Positions 7,306 to 12,436 of a stretch of DNA of 12,436 nucleotides are shown in pieces; position 1 is the stretch's first letter, and every line of letters starts with the position of its first letter. The stretch is from Thermoplasmata archaeon. GTDB taxonomy: Archaea > Thermoplasmatota > JAKEGO01. The stretch covers positions 1-12,436 of the forward strand of contig JAKEGO010000059.1 of the NCBI GenBank assembly GCA_022615805.1, written 5' to 3'. Position numbers and translations under genes: made by a program. The notes below the pieces were generated by a model. That model did no database searches. It had not been told where the DNA came from and worked only from the letters and a program-made list of their open reading frames with translations.

Positions 7306-8325
7306 TTAGCCCCCCTTCCCCTCCGACATGTCGTAGACGAGGGCGATCGCCCTCTCCGATTCCCCCTTGGGCACCACGATGCCCACGACATCCGCTTTGC
7401 CTCCGGCGCTGTAACCGCGGTCCCTCGCGGCCTCGATGATGTCCGTGACAGTGACGCCGTCCGCCCTGCGCAGGTAGAGCTGGTCGCGATCGTCGAAGTA
7501 CCCGCGGTTGATGCAGAACGCGGCGCCGCGGCGCGATGACATCTCGCGCCCCAGGGCCGAGATGAGGTTGAACCTCGTCTCGAACTCGACGACCGTCAGG
7601 CCGGCCCTCTCCGAGGTCGGCAGCGACAGCAGCCTCTCCATCTCGCTTTCGATCGCCTCGAGGTTCCTGGCCCACCGCCGGTTCCGCAGCAGGGCATCCG
7701 GATCGTCCGCGGCCCGTCGGACGGCGCCCACCGCGGCCACGACCCCGGCGCGGTCGCCCACCTTGTACGGCGAGTCGAGGAGTTCGACGATCCGCTCGAC
7801 CTGCTCGACGGTGAGGCCCTCGCGCTCGAGCACCTCTTCGATGGCGGGCCACACGGGCATGCCCTCGGACTTCCGGCCGACGTCGCCGATGACGCCGTAG
7901 ACAGACAGGAGAGACGTCTCACGGCCGAGGAGGGCGGTCGCCACCCAACCGGCCGATGGGTATTCTGACGGATCGGCGCCGTCGACGACAGGATTAACCT
8001 GGACGATGCCCTCGTGCCTCAGGAGGTGGTGGTCGATCTGCGCGGTGGGCCAGCGCTCGGCCAGCCATGCCATGTCGTCCACGGGGAGGGCGTAGTCGAC
8101 CACGATGACCATGTCCGGGCCCTCCATCGACGCCACGGCCTTGCGGTCGGCCGCTGAAAGGAAGAAGTTGCCGATGGTCGGGCAGAAGAGGGAGACGCCG
8201 ACGCCCTTGGCCTCGAGCTCGTCCGAGAGCATCGCGGCGGAGGTTATCCCGTCAGTGTCCCAGTGGTGGAGGAGCAGCACGTGCCCCGCGCCCCCGAGGA
8301 CATCGTCGAGCTTCGGCCAGTCCAT
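7306..8325 (-). CDS. DHH-family phosphoesterase, possible pAp phosphatase of sulfate activation
   Basis: This 339-residue protein has the motifs of DHH phosphoesterases, which hydrolyse phosphodiesters or nucleotide phosphates with two metal ions. They are HHWDTDGITSA (20-30, with Asp23 and Asp25), VVDYA (75-79, Asp77), the name-giving IDHH (97-100) and VIGDVG (145-150, Asp148). The C-terminal part (about 230-339, ending near GYSAGGKADVVGIVV) fits a substrate-binding DHHA1-like domain but lacks an obvious GGGHP-type motif. The gene starts 13 bp after the sat stop and is followed by cysC, so the three are very likely co-transcribed. DHH proteins include RecJ nucleases, cyclic dinucleotide phosphodiesterases and NrnA, which degrades nanoRNA and dephosphorylates pAp, the by-product of PAPS use. 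The operon makes pAp the most attractive substrate. The family call is firm; the pAp role is inference. Confidence 0.85.
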   Translation of the reverse strand: MDWPKLDDVLGGAGHVLLLHHWDTDGITSAAMLSDELEAKGVGVSLFCPTIGNFFLSAADRKAVASMEGPDMVIVVDYALPVDDMAWLAERWPTAQIDHHLLRHEGIVQVNPVVDGADPSEYPSAGWVATALLGRETSLLSVYGVIGDVGRKSEGMPVWPAIEEVLEREGLTVEQVERIVELLDSPYKVGDRAGVVAAVGAVRRAADDPDALLRNRRWARNLEAIESEMERLLSLPTSERAGLTVVEFETRFNLISALGREMSSRRGAAFCINRGYFDDRDQLYLRRADGVTVTDIIEAARDRGYSAGGKADVVGIVVPKGESERAIALVYDMSEGKGG

Positions 8326-8338
8326 CGCTACAACCCCG

Positions 8339-9469
8339 TCACTCGACGAAGACGTCCTTCTCGGCCGCGATGACCTCCGCCACCTCGGGCCTCATCATCT
8401 CCCTGGAGGGGAGCTTCCCCTCGTTCACCAAGGCCCGCACCATCGTCCCCGAGTAGTTGATGAGGTCCTTGTCGTGGGGGCAGATCTTGTCGTTCACCGG
8501 GCTGCCGCACCTCGGGCAGTAGGCGAAGGACCTGAAGGTGAACGGCTCGATCTCGAGGTCGGGGAACTGCTTGAATATCTCGTGGGCGTCGAACGGCCCG
8601 TAGTACTTGCCGACGCCGGCGTGGTCGCGGCCGATGATGATGTGCGTGCATCCCAGGTTCTTCCTCATGATGGCATGGAGGATCGCCTCCTTCGGACCGC
8701 CGTACCACATGTCGATGAGCAGCGTCGACAGCACGACGCGGTCCTTCGGGTAGTAGTGCTCGACGAGCTTCTGATAGGTCTTGAGGATGATGCCGTCCTG
8801 GAAGTCCCCCGACTTCTTCTTGCCGATGACGGGGTTGATCAACAGCCCGTCGGTGAACGTCAGGGCAGCCTTCTGCACGTACTCGTGTCCAACGTGGGGA
8901 GGGTTCCTCGTCTGGAAAGCGACAACCGTCTCCCAGCCCTTCTCCCGGAAGAGCACGCGGGTCTCGCTCGGCCTCAGGTAGAACTCGGGGAACGGCACGT
9001 CGTACTCGTTCAGGAGCGTTATGCGCCCGCCGGCGAAGCGGCCGGTCATCTCCTTGACCTTGGCGACGCCGGGGTGCTGCGGGTCATCGGTGCCGAAGAC
9101 CGCGCGGGAATAACGGCCGAGATCGCTTGTGTGGACGTCCTCGACGTTCATTACCGCCATGGGCTTCCCGTCGTGCCGGAGCACGATGTCCTCACCCGCC
9201 TTCACGCTCTTGGGCACGTCGAGGACGATCGGGATCGTCCACGGCGTATCGTCCTCGAGGCGCATGCGGTCGAGCACGCTCTCGAGGTCACCGCCGGAGA
9301 AGAAGCCCTCGAGAGGGCTGTAGACGCCCGTGGCGATGTTCTGGATCTCCGAAGCCTTTCCCGAGTGGACGTCGAGCGATGTCATCTCGTCCGCCGAGCC
9401 GAGGAGCGCCTCCCTTTCGCGATCGCTCGCGGTGCGATCGATCAATCTGCCTCCGTGTGGTCTTATCAT
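8339..9469 (-). CDS. sat: Sulfate adenylyltransferase (ATP sulfurylase)
   Basis: This 376-residue cytosolic enzyme forms APS and pyrophosphate from ATP and sulfate, the first step of sulfate activation. The N-terminal PUA-like part contains NIATGVYSPLEGFF (44-57). The nucleotidyl-transferase domain has QTRNPPHVGH (186-195), which includes the HxGH-type ATP site, and GRDHAGVG (280-287). Cys318, Cys321 and Cys330 with His332 form a likely zinc site (CPRCG...CPH) seen in many archaeal and bacterial stand-alone enzymes. The C-terminus SGTMVRALVNEGKLP is typical. No APS kinase domain is fused; that activity is provided by cysC. The ATG at 9469 is fixed by the GGAGGT site five bases upstream. The gene lies 33 bp after the ribbon-helix-helix gene and 13 bp before the DHH gene. 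Confidence 0.97.
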   Translation of the reverse strand: MIRPHGGRLIDRTASDREREALLGSADEMTSLDVHSGKASEIQNIATGVYSPLEGFFSGGDLESVLDRMRLEDDTPWTIPIVLDVPKSVKAGEDIVLRHDGKPMAVMNVEDVHTSDLGRYSRAVFGTDDPQHPGVAKVKEMTGRFAGGRITLLNEYDVPFPEFYLRPSETRVLFREKGWETVVAFQTRNPPHVGHEYVQKAALTFTDGLLINPVIGKKKSGDFQDGIILKTYQKLVEHYYPKDRVVLSTLLIDMWYGGPKEAILHAIMRKNLGCTHIIIGRDHAGVGKYYGPFDAHEIFKQFPDLEIEPFTFRSFAYCPRCGSPVNDKICPHDKDLINYSGTMVRALVNEGKLPSREMMRPEVAEVIAAEKDVFVE

Positions 9470-9472
9470 GCA

Positions 9473-9480
9473 ATACCTCC
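9473..9480 (-). promoter_or_regulatory. Strong ribosome binding site of sat
   Basis: The minus strand reads GGAGGTAT, nearly the full complement of the archaeal 16S 3' end, with five bases (ATTGC) between GGAGGT plus its adjacent T and the ATG at 9469. It fixes the sat start. It also contrasts with the first gene of the operon, which has no such site. Confidence 0.8.
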
Positions 9481-9502
9481 TTGACTTCTCCCGTCCTGGA
9501 CG

Positions 9503-9727
9503 TCAATCCAGGTAACCGAGGCTCCTGAGCCTCTCCTTGATCCGCTCCTCGTCCTCCTTCGAGAACGCCTCCTCCTTCGGTTCGTCGGTGGAGATTATCT
9601 GCCTGAGGACGTACGTCGTGTAAGCGGACACCGAGCTGAAGCCCGTCCCCTTGATCCGCTCCTTCACCTTGTTGGCGAGCGGGGTCGGGATCGAGATCGT
9701 CGTGTACTTCTTCTCTTCTTCCGTCAT
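9503..9727 (-). CDS. Ribbon-helix-helix (CopG-like) DNA-binding protein, probable regulator of the sat operon
   Basis: This 74-residue protein has the ribbon-helix-helix pattern: a beta strand YTTISIP (8-14), helix A over PLANKVKERIKGTG (16-29) and helix B over SVSAYTTYVLRQII (32-45). Such proteins dimerise, and the paired strands read the DNA major groove. A charged tail follows and ends in ERLRSLGYLD; similar tails occur on other small RHH proteins. It is the first gene of the sat-DHH-cysC operon (33 bp before sat). An inverted repeat spanning its own TATA box suggests it represses its own operon. The predicted transcription start lies about one base from the ATG, so translation is probably leaderless. 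DNA-binding class is confident; sulfur-responsive regulation is inferred from position only. Confidence 0.85.
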   Translation of the reverse strand: MTEEEKKYTTISIPTPLANKVKERIKGTGFSSVSAYTTYVLRQIISTDEPKEEAFSKEDEERIKERLRSLGYLD

Positions 9728-9741
9728 GGAACGCGATAGGC

Positions 9742-9770
9742 ATAATGATATATATATAGGTTATCATTAT
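9742..9770. repeat. Perfect 9-bp inverted repeat around the RHH gene TATA box (candidate operator)
   Basis: The left arm ATAATGATA (9742-9750) and the right arm TATCATTAT (9762-9770) are exact reverse complements with an 11-bp spacer. The arm centres are 20 bp apart, about two helical turns, so both arms face the same side of the DNA. The spacer holds most of the TATATATATA run used as box A for the minus-strand operon. A dimeric RHH pair bound to both arms would block TBP. Some symmetry is expected by chance in A/T-rich DNA, which lowers confidence. Confidence 0.55.
9749..9760 (-). promoter_or_regulatory. Box A (TATA) promoter of the RHH-sat-DHH-cysC operon
   Basis: The minus strand reads CCTATATATATA, an excellent archaeal TATA element centred about 26 bp before position 9728. 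Transcription would then start at or next to the ATG at 9727, giving a leaderless mRNA. No Shine-Dalgarno site precedes that ATG. The element lies inside the inverted repeat 9742-9770. Confidence 0.65.
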
Positions 9771-9795
9771 ATGTAATTATAGATTTGTCGTATAT

Positions 9796-9805
9796 TGTCA
9801 TGACA
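9796..9805. promoter_or_regulatory. Palindrome TGTCATGACA next to a TATA-like element upstream of the DUF6159 gene
   Basis: A perfect 10-bp palindrome sits in the divergent intergenic region (9728-9871), adjoining GTATATTG (9790-9797), which could be box A for the plus-strand gene with a leader of about 50 nt. It could be an operator for the plus-strand promoter. A 10-bp palindrome can arise by chance. Confidence 0.3.
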
Positions 9806-9858
9806 TAACGCGATCGATAGGCGATAGTTAGATAACGATGTACCGCAGTGCCGCCTCC

Positions 9859-9865
9859 GAGGTGA
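9859..9865 (+). promoter_or_regulatory. Ribosome binding site of the DUF6159-type gene
   Basis: GAGGTGA lies six bases before the ATG at 9872 and matches the archaeal anti-Shine-Dalgarno sequence. It selects this ATG over the out-of-frame ATG at 9838. Confidence 0.8.
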
Positions 9866-9871
9866 ACGAAG

Positions 9872-10684
9872 ATGGGAGCGTTCGGCCGTTCCTGGAAGAT
9901 GACGAAACTCAGCCTGGGCGTGATAAGGAAGGACAAGGAGCTTCTGCTCCTGCCCATCATATCGGCGATCGTGATGGTGCTGCTCGTCGTATCGGTCGTG
10001 GCACCGATCACCTACTTCGGGGCTCTGGACAATCCCGGCTCCGTGGGCGCCTATCTCGCGCTCTACTTTTTACTTGCGTTCATCTCGATATACTTCAACG
10101 TCTGCATCATCGCGATAGCGAACATCCGGCTCAGGGGCGGCAACCCCACGATTAAGGACGGCTTCGCCGTCGCCAACCGGCACCTCGGCTCGATCGTCAA
10201 GTGGGCTTTGATCTCCGCGACGGTGGGCCTGCTCCTCCGAGCGCTGCGGAACTACCTCGAGCGCGAGGCGGGATTCCTGGGCTCGATCTTCGCATGGGTG
10301 GCGGAGACCTCGTGGGCCCTCCTGACGTTCTTCATGGTACCGGTGCTCATCTTCGAGGAGCGCCCCATGAGGGAGGCCTTCGCAAGGAGCGGCGAGCTAT
10401 TCAAGAAGACGTGGGGCGAGACCTTCGTGTCGGGGTTCTTCCTCGGTATCGTCTTCCTCCTCTTCTTCCTCGGTGCCCTGGTCCCCCTCGCCATAGGGGT
10501 GTACCTCATCTTGTCGGGGAGCGTCCTGATCGGCGCGATCATCCTGATCATCGGCGTGAGCCTGATGGTCATCATCGGCTCGATGTGGGTCGCCGCGCAG
10601 GGCGTCCTCGTCGCCGCGCTCTACATCTACGCGACCGAGAAGATCATCCCTGATGGGTTCGAGGGCGCGAAGTTCGCGGCTTGA
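9872..10684 (+). CDS. DUF6159-type multi-pass membrane protein
   Basis: This is a 270-residue integral membrane protein of unknown function. It begins with a short cytosol-like segment SWKMTKLSLGVIRKDKELLLLP (7-28), the pattern I associate with DUF6159 proteins, followed by about six or seven hydrophobic segments near residues 25-48, 60-84, 107-124, 136-160, 184-208, 210-230 and 232-254. Between segments 4 and 5 is a conserved-looking polar loop, EERPMREAFARSGELFKKTWGE. No enzyme or transporter motif is visible. It is divergent from the RHH-sat operon and lies upstream of pdaD on the same strand; the 228-bp gap and a separate pdaD promoter argue against one operon. The GAGGTGA site supports the start. 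The family label is from memory of its sequence pattern; the membrane topology is clear from the sequence. Confidence 0.8.
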   Translation: MGAFGRSWKMTKLSLGVIRKDKELLLLPIISAIVMVLLVVSVVAPITYFGALDNPGSVGAYLALYFLLAFISIYFNVCIIAIANIRLRGGNPTIKDGFAVANRHLGSIVKWALISATVGLLLRALRNYLEREAGFLGSIFAWVAETSWALLTFFMVPVLIFEERPMREAFARSGELFKKTWGETFVSGFFLGIVFLLFFLGALVPLAIGVYLILSGSVLIGAIILIIGVSLMVIIGSMWVAAQGVLVAALYIYATEKIIPDGFEGAKFAA

Positions 10685-10736
10685 GGAGATCGGACCGACA
10701 ATGGGGTGGATGCCCGCCACATCGAGGCCCGACATT

Positions 10737-10826
10737 GTCCGGACAGGTCGGGGTCCAGACACCGCGTGGGATCGTCAGGACATCCCCGCTCCCGTCGGGC
10801 AGGATGCGCCGGACACGGTCAGGACA
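10737..10826. repeat. Cluster of GTCNGGACA-like short repeats upstream of pdaD
   Basis: Four or five related 9-mers lie in the spacer between the DUF6159 gene and pdaD: GTCCGGACA (10737), GTCCAGACA (10753), GTCAGGACA (10774), CGCCGGACA (10807, weaker) and GTCAGGACA (10818). The first is part of the palindrome TGTCCGGACA (10736-10745). The starts are 16, 21, 33 and 11 bp apart. An inverted pair GACAATG/CATTGTC (10697-10703, 10733-10739) lies just before the cluster. It may be a regulatory site or simply low-complexity spacer; no coding gene is seen in 10685-10912. Confidence 0.35.
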
Positions 10827-10882
10827 CGTCCCGGGGGACGGTCGGCATTCGGGAGCACCGGCGCCCCTGCCGCTGTAAAAGG

Positions 10883-10890
10883 CTTTTTTA
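10883..10890 (+). promoter_or_regulatory. Box A (TATA) promoter of pdaD with a purine-rich BRE
   Basis: CTTTTTTA is preceded directly by GTAAAAGG (10875-10882), which fits an archaeal BRE. The box is centred 26 bp before the pdaD ATG at 10913, so the transcript should begin at the start codon itself. No ribosome binding site precedes that ATG, which agrees with leaderless translation. Confidence 0.6.
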
Positions 10891-10912
10891 ATGTGAACGG
10901 CGTTGCACCGGC

Positions 10913-11467
10913 ATGAGCCTGCTGCTGCCGAAGAAGGTCTTCTTTACGAGCGGGGTAGGAACGCACAGGGAACAGCTCAACAGCTTCGAGCTGGCCCTGA
11001 GGGACGCGGGTATCGAGAAGTACAACCTGGTCTCGGTATCATCGATACTGCCGCCCCACTGCGACATCATATCCAGGGCGAAGGGGCTGAAGATGATCCA
11101 GCCCGGCTCCGTCGTTCACACCGTGATGTCGAAGAACTCTTCCAAGGAGGCGAACCGGCTGATAAGCACGGCGATCGGGTGCGCCATTCCCCTCGACAGG
11201 GAAAGGTACGGCTACATCAGCGAGCATCACGACTTCGGCGTGACCAAGAAGGACGCCGGCGAGTACGCGGAGGACCTCGCCGCGGAGATGCTCGCCTCGA
11301 CGCTCGGCATACCCTTCGACGTCGACGCAAGCTACGACATGAAGCGCGAGATATTCAAGATCGACGGGAGGATCGTCAAGACGAGGCACGTGGCTGAGTC
11401 GGCGCGGTGCAAATCGAGCGAGAAGTGGACCACCGTCATCGCCGCGGCCGTCTTCATCATGGACTGA
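10913..11467 (+). CDS. pdaD: Pyruvoyl-dependent arginine decarboxylase
   Basis: This 184-residue proenzyme converts arginine to agmatine, the entry to archaeal polyamine synthesis and the source of agmatine for tRNA-Ile agmatidine. It cuts itself between two serines to form the pyruvoyl cofactor; the site is Ser43-Ser44 in NLVSVSSILPP (38-48). Other family features are FFTSGVGTH (10-18), the ISEHHDFG stretch and the C-terminal SSEKWTTVIAAAVFI. The full length agrees with archaeal PdaD. The ATG follows a box A at 26 bp, with no ribosome binding site. The deoxyhypusine synthase gene begins 21 bp after the stop, so both are probably one transcript. Confidence 0.95.
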   Translation: MSLLLPKKVFFTSGVGTHREQLNSFELALRDAGIEKYNLVSVSSILPPHCDIISRAKGLKMIQPGSVVHTVMSKNSSKEANRLISTAIGCAIPLDRERYGYISEHHDFGVTKKDAGEYAEDLAAEMLASTLGIPFDVDASYDMKREIFKIDGRIVKTRHVAESARCKSSEKWTTVIAAAVFIMD

Positions 11468-11488
11468 GCACGGAAAGGGGGAGCCGAA

Positions 11489-12436
11489 TTGAGGCGCGAG
11501 GACCTTCTCAGGGAAGAGATCACGCAGATCGACATGTCGGCCATAGGCACGCCGGGCGAACTGGTCGAGGCCATGGGCAAGGCATCGTTCCAGGCAAGGG
11601 CCCTCGCCGATGCCGCGAAGATATGGGAGGCCATGCTCCGCGACGACGTCCACGTTTTCGTGGGGATGTCGGGAGCGATGATAGCGGGAGGCCTTCGCAA
11701 GGTCGTCGTCGACCTGGTCAGGGCCAACTTCATCGACGCCGTCGTCAGCACCGGGGCGATCCTCTATCAGGACCTCTATCAGGCCACGGGTCACCGCCAC
11801 TTCAAGGGGGCGGTCGACTCCCCTGATGCCGAGCTCCACGACCTCTTCATCGACAGGATATACGACACGTACGTCGACGAGGAGGCGTTCAGGGAGCTCG
11901 ATGTCGCCATCGGCCACCGGTTCGCGGGCATCGCGGGGGTCATGGGCACGCGGGACTTCCTCCGGAGGCTCGCCGACATGGCGGAGGAGCCGGGGTCGAT
12001 CCTCCGGGCGGCCGCAGACAAGGATCTGCCGATCTTCTGCCCGGCCATCGCCGACTCCAGCATAGGCATCGGCCTTGCGGTCGTGCGGTCCGGCGCCGGG
12101 AAGGGGCCGGTGATCGACACCACCATGGACACGGTCGAGATGGCCAAGCTCGTTGCCAACGCTCCGGCGACGGGCGCGGTCTACCTGGGCGGCGGCGTCC
12201 CGAAGAACTACATCAACGACGCCGTCGTCGCCGCCGACATGATGCATCCCCCGGTCGACGGCCACCGGTACGCGATACAGGTGACCATGGACCGGCCGGA
12301 GTGGGGCGGGCTGTCCGGGTCGACCCTCAAGGAGGCACAGTCCTGGGGGAAGGTGGGCGCGAAGGCGACCAAGGCGATGGTGTACGTCGAGATGACGGTC
12401 GCGCTGCCGCTCATCGCCGGGTACCTCCTCGAGGCC
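11489..12436 (+). CDS. dys: Deoxyhypusine synthase (3' end cut off)
   Basis: The enzyme uses NAD and spermidine to transfer an aminobutyl group to one lysine of translation factor aIF5A. The 316 visible residues match the family nearly to its end. They include GMSGAMIAGG, the VSTGAILYQDLYQATG stretch, FCPAIADSSIG, GGGVPKN (234-240), DRPEWGGLSG (268-277) and SWGK (285-288), where Lys288 corresponds to the lysine that carries the enzyme-substrate intermediate. The window ends within the last helix after LPLIAGYLLEA, so only a short tail is missing. I chose the TTG at 11489 because a GGGGGAG stretch lies six bases upstream and the N-terminal RREDLLREEITQID looks like family sequence; an ATG at 11534 is the alternative. 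It lies 21 bp after pdaD. Confidence 0.95.
   Translation, partial: MRREDLLREEITQIDMSAIGTPGELVEAMGKASFQARALADAAKIWEAMLRDDVHVFVGMSGAMIAGGLRKVVVDLVRANFIDAVVSTGAILYQDLYQATGHRHFKGAVDSPDAELHDLFIDRIYDTYVDEEAFRELDVAIGHRFAGIAGVMGTRDFLRRLADMAEEPGSILRAAADKDLPIFCPAIADSSIGIGLAVVRSGAGKGPVIDTTMDTVEMAKLVANAPATGAVYLGGGVPKNYINDAVVAADMMHPPVDGHRYAIQVTMDRPEWGGLSGSTLKEAQSWGKVGAKATKAMVYVEMTVALPLIAGYLLEA

Noticed and set aside
9838..10155. Plus-strand frame starting ATG 9838 overlapping the DUF6159-type gene
   Set aside because: It is a different frame from the hydrophobic protein with a clear ribosome binding site at 9859-9865; its translation has no membrane or domain pattern.
11039..12265. Minus-strand open frame of 408 codons opposite pdaD and the deoxyhypusine synthase gene
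   Set aside because: It runs antisense across two well-recognised genes and has an Arg/Asp/Val/Leu-rich composition typical of GC-driven shadow frames.

Overview
The window looks like archaeal DNA from a GC-rich euryarchaeon, probably an uncultured member of the Thermoplasmatota. That lineage is inferred from gene content and was not tested by a search. The archaeal signs are a pyruvoyl-dependent arginine decarboxylase next to deoxyhypusine synthase (the enzyme that modifies aIF5A), archaeal TATA (box A) elements about 26 bp upstream of several start codons, apparently leaderless first genes, and strong GGAGGT/GAGGTGA ribosome binding sites on two other genes.

Left part (1-6486, minus strand). 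At the edge lies a truncated large protein with two receiver-like domains followed by the PEP/pyruvate-binding ATP-grasp domain of the PEP synthase / pyruvate phosphate dikinase family. Upstream of it, with its own promoter, is a 1423-residue surface lipoprotein. It has about nine Ig/PKD-like repeats, a segment like cell-wall-binding repeat 2, and a C-terminal domain with the His/Cys layout of clan CD, C25 (gingipain-like) peptidases.

Middle part (6700-9727, minus strand). A compact sulfate-activation operon reads, in transcription order: a ribbon-helix-helix regulator, ATP sulfurylase (sat), a DHH-family phosphoesterase and APS kinase (cysC). Sat makes APS from sulfate and CysC phosphorylates it to PAPS. 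Every sulfo-transfer from PAPS releases pAp, and some DHH phosphoesterases (NrnA type) hydrolyse pAp, so the DHH protein may be the recycling enzyme of the pathway. The regulator gene is preceded by a perfect 9-bp inverted repeat that encloses its own TATA box, a layout suited to autorepression of the operon.

Right part (9872-12436, plus strand). A multi-pass membrane protein of DUF6159 type is followed, after a 228-bp spacer holding a cluster of GTCNGGACA-like repeats, by pdaD (arginine to agmatine) and a deoxyhypusine synthase gene that runs off the window. These two connect polyamine synthesis with aIF5A modification. No rRNA, tRNA, CRISPR array or mobile element was seen, and no gene-free stretch exceeds 230 bp.
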